Source of the DNA: Marinobacter shengliensis
GTDB taxonomy: Bacteria; Pseudomonadota; Gammaproteobacteria; Pseudomonadales; Oleiphilaceae
Assembly: GCF_003007715.1 (NCBI RefSeq)
Contig: NZ_PXNO01000023.1
Location: 1-64,000, forward strand
DNA: 64,000 nucleotides
Reading direction: 5' to 3'
Shown here: piece by piece, positions 17,463-26,899 of the stretch
How positions within the stretch are numbered: position 1 is the stretch's first letter
Layout of the letters: every line of letters starts with the position of its first letter
The notes under the pieces: model-generated
The model's database searches: none
Seen by the model: only the letters and a program-made list of their open reading frames with translations
Told to the model about the DNA's origin: nothing
Made by a program: the position numbers and the translations under genes

Positions 17463-19466
17463 ATGTTGAATTCGAAAGCTGATCTCCAGCGGTGGTCGCT
17501 GTTCCTTTTGCTTTTGGGAGGTTCCGGTAACACGGTTGCCGAGGCCTTGTACCTGGATGAGCTGGTTGTCACTGGAACAAGAACGGAGCGTCAGTTGCTG
17601 GACACTCCTGTGCGCACCGAGGTCGTCACCGCGAAGGAGCTTGAGAGAACTCACGCCCGGAGCATGAAAGAAGCGCTGGAGAACGTGCCCGGGGTTCAGC
17701 TGCGGGAGGTTCACGGGAAACCCGGGTATGAGGTTTGGTTGCAGGGAGTTGAGGCTGACCGGGTTCTGGTGCTGATCGATGGTATGCCGATGACGGCGAC
17801 GACGGGTTCATCCGTTGATGTCAGTCAGTTGGCAGTCCTTGATATCGAGCGTGTCGAAGTAGTCAAGGGAGCTGTGTCTGCTCAATACGGCAGCGCCGGT
17901 ATCGGTGGGGTGGTCAACATCATTACCCGTCCGCCAGCTTCCGGGTTCTCTGGTCATTTCACCGCTGACGTCGGTACCTATGGCGATCAGAACCCTTCCG
18001 GGAGTGACGCCGACCCCGCGCGCTATTCGGCCCGAGCCTCGGTCCAGGGTGGCAATGAACAGCTGGCCCTTCGGTTATCCGCATCACACCAGCATTCCGA
18101 TGGCATCGACCCGCAGCCAGAGACCTGGGCCCGACCGGGCGATGAATACGACCGAACCGATCTCAGCTTCCGCACCGACTGGTCTCCAAACAGCAACCAC
18201 CGGCTGAGCGCTGCGGTCGCCCGATTCGAAGAGGAGTCCGGGTCACGGTTTACCGAACGCAACCCGCCTTTTGTTATCAATCAGGGTAAGGATGAAACGG
18301 TCACTCGCACCCGCTATACCCTGGCTGGCGACCATGGTCGCAATTCAGATTTGCGTGCCGGTTGGGCCGCTGTCCATGAGACCCTCAACGACGATACCTT
18401 GAAATACACGGCCAGCAGTGTCTTTGATGACCGTCGTGCCGAATCTACTCTGTCCCGTTTTTCTGCCCATTTGGGCAAGCCGGTGGGGCTCAGTCATCAC
18501 TTGCAGGCTGGTGTCGATGTTAACCGCGAAACCCTCAAGCAGACCAAGGACGGCGCTTCCGAGCTGGGTGCTGAGCCTCGCCGACAGCGTGGGAGCCAGG
18601 AGGTCTGGGTTCAGGACACCTGGATGCCCACCGCGAATCTTGAGTTGGTGCCCGGCGTCCGTTTCCAGAATGACTCCGATTTCGGAACCCACACCGCCCC
18701 GAAGATCAATGCACGCTACGACCTGATCCGGACCGATTCCCTGACCGGCTTCCTCCGAGGTGGCGTTGGCGCCGGATATCGGGTGCCGAATCTCAAGGAG
18801 AGACACTTCACTTTTGACCATAGCCAGCTTGGCTACATCGTGCAGGGGACTCCTGATCTGGAGCCGGAGCAATCCGTCAGCTACCAGTTTGGAGGAGGCC
18901 TGTCCTGGAACCGGTCTGCATGGCTGGAAGCGAACGCCTTCTTTAATGATATCGAGCAACTGATCCAGACCTCGCCGGATGCCGAGGCTACCGAGGCGCG
19001 GAACGACGGAGTTCAGGTTTTCTCCTATGAAAACCTTGCCGAGGCAAGGACCTGGGGATTCGAGACCACGGCTGGCTGGGAACCCTCCGAGCACTGGCGA
19101 CTCACCGCCGGCTATACCCTGACCAGAACCGAAGACGTGGCAACAGGCGATGAGCTTAATCGCCGCCCAAGGCATCAGGCGCGCCTCGGGCTGGATGGTC
19201 CGTTTTGGCTGCCCGGACTGTCCTGGAGTGCAAGGCTTCGGTACCAGAGTGAAGAGTTCGTGAATGCGGCCTCGGGAACCGAGTCCCCGGGGTATACAAC
19301 GGCCGACCTGAAGCTGAACTACCAGTTCTCCGACCAGCTTCGATTGTTCGCCGGTGCCGAGAACATCACCGGCGAACAGCGTGATTTTTCCAATGCCAAT
19401 GAAGATTTCAGACCGGTTGCCGGGCGTTTCCTCTACGCCGGGCTGACGGTTTCCTTTGGCCAATGA
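17463..19466 (+). CDS. TonB-dependent heme/hemoglobin-type outer-membrane receptor
   Basis: About 667 residues. A signal peptide is followed by a TonB box (about 31-40, LDELVVTGTRTER) and a plug domain with DIERVEVVKGAVSAQYGSAGIGGVVNIITR-type motifs. A 22-strand barrel follows, ending in FLYAGLTVSFGQ. The start is the ATG at 17463, since the frame upstream runs into the Fur-like operator. It is the first gene of an operon with a HmuY-like lipoprotein, hemS and hmuTUV, so the substrate is very likely heme or hemoprotein. TonB-ExbBD would energise transport. The exact ligand cannot be told from sequence. Confidence 0.92.
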   Translation: MLNSKADLQRWSLFLLLLGGSGNTVAEALYLDELVVTGTRTERQLLDTPVRTEVVTAKELERTHARSMKEALENVPGVQLREVHGKPGYEVWLQGVEADRVLVLIDGMPMTATTGSSVDVSQLAVLDIERVEVVKGAVSAQYGSAGIGGVVNIITRPPASGFSGHFTADVGTYGDQNPSGSDADPARYSARASVQGGNEQLALRLSASHQHSDGIDPQPETWARPGDEYDRTDLSFRTDWSPNSNHRLSAAVARFEEESGSRFTERNPPFVINQGKDETVTRTRYTLAGDHGRNSDLRAGWAAVHETLNDDTLKYTASSVFDDRRAESTLSRFSAHLGKPVGLSHHLQAGVDVNRETLKQTKDGASELGAEPRRQRGSQEVWVQDTWMPTANLELVPGVRFQNDSDFGTHTAPKINARYDLIRTDSLTGFLRGGVGAGYRVPNLKERHFTFDHSQLGYIVQGTPDLEPEQSVSYQFGGGLSWNRSAWLEANAFFNDIEQLIQTSPDAEATEARNDGVQVFSYENLAEARTWGFETTAGWEPSEHWRLTAGYTLTRTEDVATGDELNRRPRHQARLGLDGPFWLPGLSWSARLRYQSEEFVNAASGTESPGYTTADLKLNYQFSDQLRLFAGAENITGEQRDFSNANEDFRPVAGRFLYAGLTVSFGQ

Positions 19467-19503
19467 TGCCCGAACACCCGAAAAACATATGAAGGAGACA
19501 TCC

Positions 19504-20628
19504 ATGGAATTTTTCGATAACAGGCCTCTGGCCGTTGTGCTGGCCACCCTGGCTCTGGCGGCCTGTGGTGGAGGTAGTGACAACTCCATCGCGGAGGACG
19601 ATACAGATAATGTCAGCAATTTTTCCGAGCAGTTGCTGCCCGCGGCAACGGAGACCGTCTACCTCAATCTGGAAACCGGAGCGATGGTGGAAGACGGTGG
19701 CGACTGGCACATTGCCGCCAACCGTTTGAGCTTCAAGGTGAACAGCGGTGCTTCCGGAAGCGGAAGCGTTGTCGGCGCTCTGGCTATTGCCCAGGACGAT
19801 TTTTACGATGGTAATGGCGACCCCATCGCGAATGTGTTCATCAACGCCACCGCCAACTCAGAGCAGGAGCACCTGCTGGGCATTCTTGAAGAGCCGGCTA
19901 GCTGGCAGGAGGATGCCTTTGCCAGTGCATTTGGGGCCTCAGATACCTGGTCTCAATACGATTTCGCCACGGGCGTGATCAGCGAGGCAGACGATGTTGG
20001 TTATCTGGTGCGTTCTGCCGAGGGAAATAGCTATGCCCGAATGCGGGTTGTCGACTTCAATTTCCCGACCCGCGAAGGACAAGGTATTGAAGATTTCACA
20101 CTGGAGTTTGACGTGCAGGCCTCTGGCGCGTCGCAATTCAGTGCCACACCAGTCACTTTCACGCCCCCTGCAGGCTATGACGGCGGCGACGTATGCTTCG
20201 ATTTTGACTCAGACGCCGTTGTTGATTGTGATACCAGCGACAACTGGGATGTCCAGGTCGGCTTCTCTGGTCGGGACTGGTACCTGAAATCCAACAGCGG
20301 TGTGTCTGGCGCTGGTAACGGCGGGGCCTCCGACCCGATGACCTGGAGCGAACTTGCCGCCAATGACAGCGATCCAGGTGTACCCCAGCTCTACAACACG
20401 GACTCAACCGGCGGGGTATTCACGGATAACACCTGGTACGCCTACAACCTGACCAACCAACACAAGATCTGGCCCAACTTCCGAACCTTCCTGATCAAGG
20501 CTGAGGCTGATGATCCTGAGTCCACGGTCTGGGCGTTGCAGATCGTCGGATACTACGACCAGAACGGAACCAGCGGACAGCCTACGGTGCGTTGGTTGCC
20601 GGTGGAACTTCAGCAAGCCGAGGAGTAA
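19504..20628 (+). CDS. HmuY-like heme-binding lipoprotein with two internal repeats
   Basis: A 374-residue lipoprotein with lipobox LAAC and lipidated Cys21. Two similar modules are visible. The first starts YLNLETGAMVEDGGDWHIAA (53-72) and runs to VNSGASGSG. The second starts CFDFDSDAVVDCDTSDNWDV (231-250) and runs to SNSGVSGAG. Each is followed later by a matching W..Y / YL..R / IV strand pattern (149-188 and 311-351). HmuY-family proteins are usually single-module (about 200 residues) and capture heme for a TonB receptor, so this looks like a tandem duplication. The start at 19504 is chosen for AAGGAG and the lipobox position. The operon context supports a role in heme capture. Confidence 0.8.
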   Translation: MEFFDNRPLAVVLATLALAACGGGSDNSIAEDDTDNVSNFSEQLLPAATETVYLNLETGAMVEDGGDWHIAANRLSFKVNSGASGSGSVVGALAIAQDDFYDGNGDPIANVFINATANSEQEHLLGILEEPASWQEDAFASAFGASDTWSQYDFATGVISEADDVGYLVRSAEGNSYARMRVVDFNFPTREGQGIEDFTLEFDVQASGASQFSATPVTFTPPAGYDGGDVCFDFDSDAVVDCDTSDNWDVQVGFSGRDWYLKSNSGVSGAGNGGASDPMTWSELAANDSDPGVPQLYNTDSTGGVFTDNTWYAYNLTNQHKIWPNFRTFLIKAEADDPESTVWALQIVGYYDQNGTSGQPTVRWLPVELQQAEE

Positions 20629-20631
20629 GTC

Positions 20632-21705
20632 ATGCAACAGGCAATAACCGATTCAGTAGGTGTGCCGGACAACCTGCCGGCACGATGGGAAGCCATAAGA
20701 CAACAGGAGCCAAATCTCAGGATCCGCCAGGTCGCAGACCGGCTTGGGGTCAGCGAAATGGAGCTTGTACGGCTCCGGGAGCGTGATGCCGTCGTTCCAC
20801 TGGTAAATGAGTTTAGTCAGATCCTTGGGGCCCTGGAGCAGGTCGGACCGGTGATGATTCTTGCCCGCAACAACGAGGTAGTTCATGAAGTTACCGGTTG
20901 CTTCAGAGACTTCACGGTCGGCGGCTCTGGAGCTATGGGGCTGGCGGTTGGAGAGATTGACATACGGGTGTTTTTCAAACACTGGGCCTGGGGCTACCGG
21001 GTACTGGAGCAGGTGCGGTCTGGGCTACGGGAGAGCCTTCAGTTTTTCGACCAGTACGGCACGGCCATTCACAAGATTTATCGAGTGGACACGACCGATG
21101 CTGATGCCTGGGAAAAAATGGTTGAACGCTTTACAGCAGCCCGCCAGGAAGCCTTTAAACCGGTAGGCCGGCGAGAGACATTGCAGCGTTCGTCCCCGGA
21201 AACCGTGGATGTTGATGCGCTGCGCACCGGCTGGGAGAAACTCAAGGATGTCCATCATTTTGGAGCCCTGTTAAAGCGTGCCGGTGCTGACCGCCTGACA
21301 GCGCTCGAGCTGGTGCGTGGTGAGTGGGCCACGGAGCTCCAGTCAGGGGATCAGAATGTGCTGGATCGGTTGCTGGGATTGCTGAGAGACAACCAATGCC
21401 CGGCGATGTTCTTTGTCGGCAATCCCGGGATTGTCCAGATCTTTACCGGGGGTGTCACAAATGTTCGCCGCACTGGCCCCTGGATGAACGTACTGGATCC
21501 GGGCTTCAATCTGCACGCTAACACCGACGGTATCAAACGCTGGTGGTTGGTACGACGTCCGTCCACCGATGGTCTGATCACCTCTGTGGAAGCTTTCAAT
21601 GGAGACGGAGAACTGGTTCTGACGGTTTTTGGTGAACGTAAACCCGGCATTCCGGAATCCGAACTCTGGCGTGAACAGGTCGCAACGCTTGAGGCTTTGT
21701 CATGA
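20632..21705 (+). CDS. hemS: Cytoplasmic heme-handling protein HemS/HmuS/PhuS family
   Basis: A 357-residue HemS-type protein made of two similar halves (about 15-175 and 200-350). Members bind heme in the cytoplasm and either degrade it or pass it to heme oxygenase. The heme-ligand region is WEKLKDVHHFGALLKRAG with His208/His209, corresponding to the conserved axial histidine of PhuS. It starts 3 nt after the HmuY-like gene with a strong GAGGAG site and overlaps hmuT by 4 nt (ATGA). Length is normal. Confidence 0.95.
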   Translation: MQQAITDSVGVPDNLPARWEAIRQQEPNLRIRQVADRLGVSEMELVRLRERDAVVPLVNEFSQILGALEQVGPVMILARNNEVVHEVTGCFRDFTVGGSGAMGLAVGEIDIRVFFKHWAWGYRVLEQVRSGLRESLQFFDQYGTAIHKIYRVDTTDADAWEKMVERFTAARQEAFKPVGRRETLQRSSPETVDVDALRTGWEKLKDVHHFGALLKRAGADRLTALELVRGEWATELQSGDQNVLDRLLGLLRDNQCPAMFFVGNPGIVQIFTGGVTNVRRTGPWMNVLDPGFNLHANTDGIKRWWLVRRPSTDGLITSVEAFNGDGELVLTVFGERKPGIPESELWREQVATLEALS

Positions 21706-22556
21706 GGCTGCGGTGGCTCCTGTTCATTCTGATTGGATTGTCGCTGGCATCGGGCTCGGTGTTTGCCGAACCGAGCCGTCTGGTGACTGCAGACGGAGCT
21801 ATCACCGAAATCGTCTATCGCCTTGGGCAGGAGTCGCGCTTGGTTGGAGTGGATACCACCAGCGGTTATCCGGAGCAAACGGCTGAGTTGCCCAAGGTTG
21901 GTTATCTGCGCGCTTTGCCTTTCGAGGGTGTTCTGGCACTGAAGCCGGATATGCTGATTACCTCAGAGCAGGCTGCGCCCGCCAGGAATCTTGAGCGCCT
22001 CGCGCGCGCCGGGGTTCGGGTTGCGCAACTGTCGTCGCGGTGGACCGCGGAGGCAGCGCTGGAGCGCATATTGTCTGTTGGCGAGCTGCTCGGGGCAACC
22101 GAGGAAGCGCGGGCTCTGGTGGCTGGCGTAGAGGCGGATATCCGCCGGATTCTACAGAACACCGGAAACCGTGATTACCAGCCCAGAATTCTGTTCATCC
22201 TCGCTGCGGGCAACCACTCGGTCATGTTGGCCGGGTCGGATACTGCAGCGAATGCGCTGGTTGAACTGATCGGGGCCGAAAATGCTGCCCAGGGTATTAA
22301 AGGGTACAAACCGGCCAACCGGGAGGCGATTCTTGCTTCCCGCCCCGATGCGGTGGTGATTGCGGAATCCACTCCGGGGCAGTTCGACATTGCGGGGTGG
22401 CCAGAGGTTGAGCGCCTTGAAGCATGGCAGTCCGGGCATCGGCTGGTGGCCGACAGTATGTTCCTGCTCGGCTTCGGCCCTCGCTTGCCGGAAGCTATGG
22501 CGGCGCTTAACGATGCCTTGCCCGGCCAAAGGGAAATAGCCGCCAATGATCCGTGA
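21702..22556 (+). CDS. hmuT: Heme ABC transporter periplasmic binding protein HmuT
   Basis: A 284-residue periplasmic binding protein of the BtuF/HmuT fold. A signal peptide (about 1-23, SGSVFA-EP) is followed by RLVTADGAITEIVYRLGQESRLVGVDTTSGYP, a typical first lobe with the heme-binding Tyr/His region. A long backbone helix and a second lobe (PDAVVIAESTPGQFDIAGWPEVERL) follow. It overlaps hemS by 4 nt and hmuU by 11 nt, so translation is tightly coupled. It delivers heme to the HmuUV permease. Confidence 0.95.
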   Translation: MRLRWLLFILIGLSLASGSVFAEPSRLVTADGAITEIVYRLGQESRLVGVDTTSGYPEQTAELPKVGYLRALPFEGVLALKPDMLITSEQAAPARNLERLARAGVRVAQLSSRWTAEAALERILSVGELLGATEEARALVAGVEADIRRILQNTGNRDYQPRILFILAAGNHSVMLAGSDTAANALVELIGAENAAQGIKGYKPANREAILASRPDAVVIAESTPGQFDIAGWPEVERLEAWQSGHRLVADSMFLLGFGPRLPEAMAALNDALPGQREIAANDP

Positions 22557-23583
22557 CCATTCCGGTCGTTTGCCGTTGGCGCCGGCGCTCTTGTTGCTGG
22601 GAGCTCTCCTGGCGGTTGCGGCCCTGGCATCGATAGGTAGTGGTGCCTACGACCTTGCACTGATGGATATTCTCAAGGTGGTTGCTGGCCGGGAAGCTTC
22701 GGATCCGGTAGCGGCTATGGTTGTGTTGGAAGTCCGGTTACCCCGGTTTCTGCTCGGCTTTCTGGTTGGAGCTGTATTGGGGGTTTCCGGCGCGATCCTA
22801 CAGGGGCTTTTCCGAAACCCCCTGGCAGATCCTGGCCTGATTGGTGTCTCTGCTGGTGCGTCACTGGCAGCCATTGCCGTTATCGTTCTTGGCGGGACGG
22901 CCCTTGGTGGTTGGGTGACCCTGGCGGGACAGTGGGCGTTACCTCTGGCTGCATTTGCCGGCGGCAGTGGCACCGTCATTCTGGCCTGGCGGATTGCCAG
23001 TCGTGCTGGCCAGACCGCTGTGGCAACGCTTCTATTGGCGGGTATTGCCATCAACGCAGTGGCGGGCGCAGCAACCGGTTTGCTGACGTTCTACGCAAGC
23101 GATGAGGAATTACGATCCCTGACGTTCTGGACAATGGGGAGCCTTGGCCACGCTGCCTGGGACGATCTTGTTTTGGGCGCACCTTTCATGATCCTGGCTT
23201 TAATGGCAGCACCCTGGCTGGCCAGACCACTGGACGCGTTTTTGTTGGGCGAATCGGTAGTGGGCCACTTGGGGTATCGAACAGCCACCGTTAAGAAGGT
23301 TGCGATACTGGTTGTCGGGCTAGGTGTTGGCGCAGCCGTGGCCGTTAGCGGACTGATCGGCTTTGTCGGATTGGTTGTGCCGCACCTGGTAAGGCAGCTG
23401 CTGGGAGCGAGTCATCGAGTGGTGTTGCCAGTCAGTGCGCTGATGGGGGGAACCCTGTTGGTTGCGGCTGATGCCATCGCGCGAGTTGTTGTTGCACCCG
23501 CCGAGTTGCCCATCGGGCTGATGATGTCTCTGATCGGAGGTCCGTTTTTTCTGGGTTTGCTCATGCGGAGAAAGGTGATGTGA
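22546..23583 (+). CDS. hmuU: Heme ABC transporter permease HmuU (FecCD family)
   Basis: A 345-residue inner-membrane permease with about ten transmembrane segments. It carries the FecCD signatures EVRLPRFLLGFLVGAVLGVSGAILQGLFRNPLADPGLIGVSAGA and, near the C-terminus, GLIGFVGLVVPHLVRQLLG. It forms the translocation channel with HmuV. It overlaps hmuT by 11 nt and shares a TGATG stop-start junction with hmuV. Confidence 0.96.
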   Translation: MIRDHSGRLPLAPALLLLGALLAVAALASIGSGAYDLALMDILKVVAGREASDPVAAMVVLEVRLPRFLLGFLVGAVLGVSGAILQGLFRNPLADPGLIGVSAGASLAAIAVIVLGGTALGGWVTLAGQWALPLAAFAGGSGTVILAWRIASRAGQTAVATLLLAGIAINAVAGAATGLLTFYASDEELRSLTFWTMGSLGHAAWDDLVLGAPFMILALMAAPWLARPLDAFLLGESVVGHLGYRTATVKKVAILVVGLGVGAAVAVSGLIGFVGLVVPHLVRQLLGASHRVVLPVSALMGGTLLVAADAIARVVVAPAELPIGLMMSLIGGPFFLGLLMRRKVM

Positions 23584-24398
23584 TGGTCCTGGAAATTCAG
23601 AACTTGAGTGTATCTCTAGCGGGAACGGAGATTGTCAGCGAAATCAATCTGACGGTGTCTGCTGGTGAAGTATTGATGCTGCTGGGGCCGAATGGTGCGG
23701 GTAAGTCAACGCTTATGAAAGCACTGGCTGGAGAATTGCCGTACCGGGGCCGGATCCGACTTGCCGGCCGCGAACTTGGTGGCTGGTGCCCGGGTGAGCT
23801 GGCACGCCATCGGGCGATTATGCCTCAGAGTGTTGAGGTTAACTTCCCACTAACGGTGGAGGAAGTGGTGGCCCTTGGTCGTCCGGCCGCAACCCGCCGA
23901 TGCGCGGATTCCGTGGCAGAAATCCTGATGGAAGCCCTGGAGATCAAGCATTTGCGGCATCGACTGGTGCCGGGATTGTCCGGCGGGGAACAGCAGAGGT
24001 TGCAGCTGGCAAGAGTGCTGGGGCAGATATGGGATACCCGACAGGATCGACTGTTATTGCTGGACGAGTGTACGTCGGCGCTGGACCCCGCGCACCAACA
24101 GATGGTGTTGGAGCTGGTAGGCGCAATGGCCAGGGAGCACGGGGTGGCCGTGCTGGCCATCGTCCACGACCTCAATCTTGCGGCTCAGTTTGCAGACCGA
24201 ATGGTGGTCATGAAGTCTGGCCGCTGCTTTCATGAAGGGGGCTCCAGTGAGGTCCTGACGCCGTCACTATTGAAAGCGGTTTACGGCTATCGGACTCGGG
24301 TTATTCAACTCCCTGAGGGCTATCCGCTGGTCATTCCCCTTGCCAGCGGGAGTGCTCAGACTGCGCCGTTGAATCCGGTCTGCCGCCAGGCCTCATAA
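23583..24398 (+). CDS. hmuV: Heme ABC transporter ATP-binding protein HmuV
   Basis: A 271-residue ABC ATPase. Walker [10 protein letters not shown] is at 35-43, signature LSGGEQQ at 132-138, Walker B LLLLDE at 157-162, and the H-loop histidine is in AIVHDLN. The start is taken as ATG in the TGATG junction with hmuU, and the GTG one codon earlier is also possible. The 3' end overlaps the convergent trmL gene by 43 bp. It is the last gene of the heme operon. Confidence 0.96.
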   Translation: MVLEIQNLSVSLAGTEIVSEINLTVSAGEVLMLLGPNGAGKSTLMKALAGELPYRGRIRLAGRELGGWCPGELARHRAIMPQSVEVNFPLTVEEVVALGRPAATRRCADSVAEILMEALEIKHLRHRLVPGLSGGEQQRLQLARVLGQIWDTRQDRLLLLDECTSALDPAHQQMVLELVGAMAREHGVAVLAIVHDLNLAAQFADRMVVMKSGRCFHEGGSSEVLTPSLLKAVYGYRTRVIQLPEGYPLVIPLASGSAQTAPLNPVCRQAS

Positions 24399-24820
24399 AC
24401 CACCAGGGCGGCGGTATTGGACAGGTTCAGGCTTCGGCTCTCCGGGCGCATGGGTACCCGCAGCCGATTCTGTTCTGGCAAGGCTTCCCGAACGTCTGCC
24501 GGCAGCCCTCGGGTTTCTGGCCCGAACATCAGGTAGTCGCCATCCTGGAAAGCGGCCTCGTGATAATGACGGCTGCCTTTCGTGGTGAGCCCGAACAGTC
24601 GCGCAGGCTGCTCGGTTTCCAGAAAGCTGGCGTAATCCGGGTGGATCTTCACGGTGGCGTACTCGCTGTAATCCAGCCCGGCCCTGCGCATCTGTTTGTC
24701 CTCCAGGGAAAACCCCAGCGGTTCAATCAGGTGTAGCTGACAGCCGGTGTTGGCGCAGAGCCGGATGATATTGCCGGTATTGGGCGGTATCTCCGGCTCA
24801 TAGAGTACAACGTGCAGCAC
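24356..24820 (-). CDS. trmL: tRNA (cytidine(34)-2'-O)-methyltransferase TrmL
   Basis: A 154-residue SPOUT methyltransferase that modifies the wobble base of certain tRNA-Leu species. It begins [21 protein letters not shown], with the SAM-binding knot motifs [11 protein letters not shown] and [17 protein letters not shown] near the C-terminus. The start is GTG at 24818-24820, which gives the canonical N-terminus 5 nt after the thiolase stop. It is therefore translated from the thiolase transcript. It overlaps hmuV tail-to-tail. Confidence 0.95.
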   Translation of the reverse strand: MLHVVLYEPEIPPNTGNIIRLCANTGCQLHLIEPLGFSLEDKQMRRAGLDYSEYATVKIHPDYASFLETEQPARLFGLTTKGSRHYHEAAFQDGDYLMFGPETRGLPADVREALPEQNRLRVPMRPESRSLNLSNTAALVVYEAWRQTGFNGAV

Positions 24821-24825
24821 CGGGC

Positions 24826-26004
24826 TTAGCGTTCCACTGCCAGGGCAACGCCCATGCCGCCACCGATGCACAAAGTCGCCAGGCCTTTCTTGGCGTCGCG
24901 GCGTGACATTTCGTGCAGCAGGGTAACCAGAATACGGCAGCCGGAAGCGCCGATCGGGTGGCCAATGGCAATGGCGCCGCCATTTACGTTTACTTTATTG
25001 GTGTCCCAACCCATGTCCCGGTTAACTGAGATGGCCTGGGCCGCGAAAGCTTCGTTGGCTTCGATCAGGTCCAGCTCTGCGGCCGTCCAGCCGGCCCGCT
25101 CAAGGCAGCGCTGGCTGGCGGGAATCGGGCCGGTACCCATGATGGTGGGGTCAACACCAGCATTGGCGTGGGCCTTGATGGTGGCCAGCGGGGTCAGCCC
25201 CAGTTCTTTGGCTTTCTCGGCACTGCACACCATCACGGCGGCGGCACCGTCGTTCAGGGATGAAGCGTTGCCCGCGGTCACGGAACCGTCTTTCTTGAAC
25301 GCCGGGCGCAGTTTGCCAAGGCTGTCTCCGGTCACGCCGTCGCGGGGGCATTCGTCTTTGCTGATCACCAGCGGGTCGCCTTTGCGCTGGGGAATGGTGA
25401 TCGGAACAATCTGGCCGTCAAAATAGCCGGCGTTCTGGGCCGCTACGGCTTTTTGCTGGGAGGCTGCGGCGAATTCGTCCTGCTCGTCCCGGCTGATACC
25501 GTACTTCTCCACGATGTTTTCGGCGGTGATGCCCATGTGATAATCGTTGAAGGCATCCCACAGGCCATCGTTCACCATGGTGTCGACCATGCTCCAGTTG
25601 CCCATGCGCTGGCCATTACGGCTGTTGGGCAGAACGTGTGGCGCCTGGCTCATGCTTTCCTGGCCACCAGCGACAATCATCTCGGCATCGCCGCACTGAA
25701 TGGCTTGCACCGCCATATGAACCGCTTTCAGGCCGGAACCACATACCTTGTTGATGGTGATCGCTGGTGTGGAGCTTGGCAGGCCGGCATTGATGGCTGC
25801 CTGGCGGGCAGGGTTCTGACCGCAACCGGCAGTCAGTACCTGGCCCAGGATGACTTCATTGATCTGCTCGCCGGCCACGCCGGTTTCTTCCATAAGCGCC
25901 TTGATCACGGCGGAACCGAGTTGGTCGGCCCGCAGGCTGGACAAACCGCCACCGAAGCTGCCAACAGCAGTACGTTTTGCGGCAACAATCACGACATCAC
26001 GCAT
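24826..26004 (-). CDS. Acetyl-CoA C-acetyltransferase (thiolase)
   Basis: A 392-residue thiolase with catalytic Cys88 (NKVCGSG), His349 (GHPIGASG) and Cys379 (LCIGGGMG). The motif NEAFAAQ is also present. The sequence and length fit biosynthetic acetoacetyl-CoA thiolases (AtoB/PhaA type), which condense or cleave acetyl-CoA units. The exact role could be ketone metabolism, polyhydroxybutyrate or beta-oxidation. The start at 26004 gives [17 protein letters not shown] with GGAG upstream, and six further codons of open frame lie upstream. The only partner in the transcript is trmL. Confidence 0.93.
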   Translation of the reverse strand: MRDVVIVAAKRTAVGSFGGGLSSLRADQLGSAVIKALMEETGVAGEQINEVILGQVLTAGCGQNPARQAAINAGLPSSTPAITINKVCGSGLKAVHMAVQAIQCGDAEMIVAGGQESMSQAPHVLPNSRNGQRMGNWSMVDTMVNDGLWDAFNDYHMGITAENIVEKYGISRDEQDEFAAASQQKAVAAQNAGYFDGQIVPITIPQRKGDPLVISKDECPRDGVTGDSLGKLRPAFKKDGSVTAGNASSLNDGAAAVMVCSAEKAKELGLTPLATIKAHANAGVDPTIMGTGPIPASQRCLERAGWTAAELDLIEANEAFAAQAISVNRDMGWDTNKVNVNGGAIAIGHPIGASGCRILVTLLHEMSRRDAKKGLATLCIGGGMGVALAVER

Positions 26005-26143
26005 GGGAATTCTCCGTTGCAAAGGGCAGGATCAGGACGATGCCTGCCGGCGTGTGAATACAAGATGGCAAGCATTGTAGCGGGAAAGCCTGGCTCGGCC
26101 AAAACAACCAAGGTATGGGTTGATTCAGCCTGCCGGGAGTGAT

Positions 26144-26884
26144 TTACATATTCAGGCTACGACCGCCGTCGACGGAGAGAATCTGACCGGTCACAAAGGG
26201 GGCATCACACAGCAGGTAGGCGATGGCACCGGCAATGTCGTCGGGGTTGCCGGTACGGGCCAGGGGTGTTTTGTCCAGAATGGCCTGCTGATAAGTTGGA
26301 TCAATCGCGGCATCGCCCTCTGGCCAGAGGATAGCGCCAGGCGATACACCGTTTACCTTGATCTCTGGGGCATGATCTTTGGCCCAGGATCGGGTGAGGG
26401 CGGCCAAGCCCGCTTTGCTGGCGCAGTACAGGGGGTGATCGTTCAGCGGTTTCTCACTGTAGATGTCGATCAGATTTATCACGGCCCCATTGTTCTTCTT
26501 CAACTCAGGCAGGCAGTGTTTGAGCAAAAAGAATGGCGCTTTCAGGTTGGCGCCCATGATGGCGTTCCAGTCGTCTTCACCGGAGTCTTCGGTGGTTCTG
26601 GGATAGAAGACTGAGGCGTTGTTGACCAGGCCATCCAGCCGCTCCCAATGTTGGCAGGCGGTTTTGGCCAGCCTGGCAACCTGTTCCATGTCTGTCAGGT
26701 CTGCCTGTATCGAGGTGGCTGAGTCAGACCGTTCCCGGTTCAGTTTTTCCATCAGTTCGGCCGCTTGGTCCGCCCTCGAACGATAGTGGATGACCACATT
26801 CCAGCCCCGGGCGTGCAGGACCTCCGCGGTACGGGCGCCGAGACGGTGGGCGGCGCCGGTGATCAGAACAACAGGAGCTGCCAT
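26144..26884 (-). CDS. Pteridine reductase-like short-chain dehydrogenase
   Basis: A 246-residue SDR. The NADPH-binding motif is TGAAHRLG (9-16), with Arg in the place typical of PTR1/FolM-like pteridine reductases rather than the common TGxxxGIG. NNAS (88-91), Tyr153 and Lys157 (YCASKAG) form the catalytic core. The usual Ser is replaced by Asp in LIDIYSEKPL, also a pteridine-reductase trait. It probably reduces dihydrobiopterin or dihydromonapterin. Ribosome site GAGGAA. It follows cca by 15 bp and is likely co-transcribed with it. Confidence 0.85.
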   Translation of the reverse strand: MAAPVVLITGAAHRLGARTAEVLHARGWNVVIHYRSRADQAAELMEKLNRERSDSATSIQADLTDMEQVARLAKTACQHWERLDGLVNNASVFYPRTTEDSGEDDWNAIMGANLKAPFFLLKHCLPELKKNNGAVINLIDIYSEKPLNDHPLYCASKAGLAALTRSWAKDHAPEIKVNGVSPGAILWPEGDAAIDPTYQQAILDKTPLARTGNPDDIAGAIAYLLCDAPFVTGQILSVDGGRSLNM

Positions 26885-26899
26885 AAAGAATTCCTCTGG

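Noticed and set aside
18345..19619. 424-codon open frame antisense to the TonB receptor
   Set aside because: No recognisable domain, no ribosome site, and the sense strand is an intact receptor.
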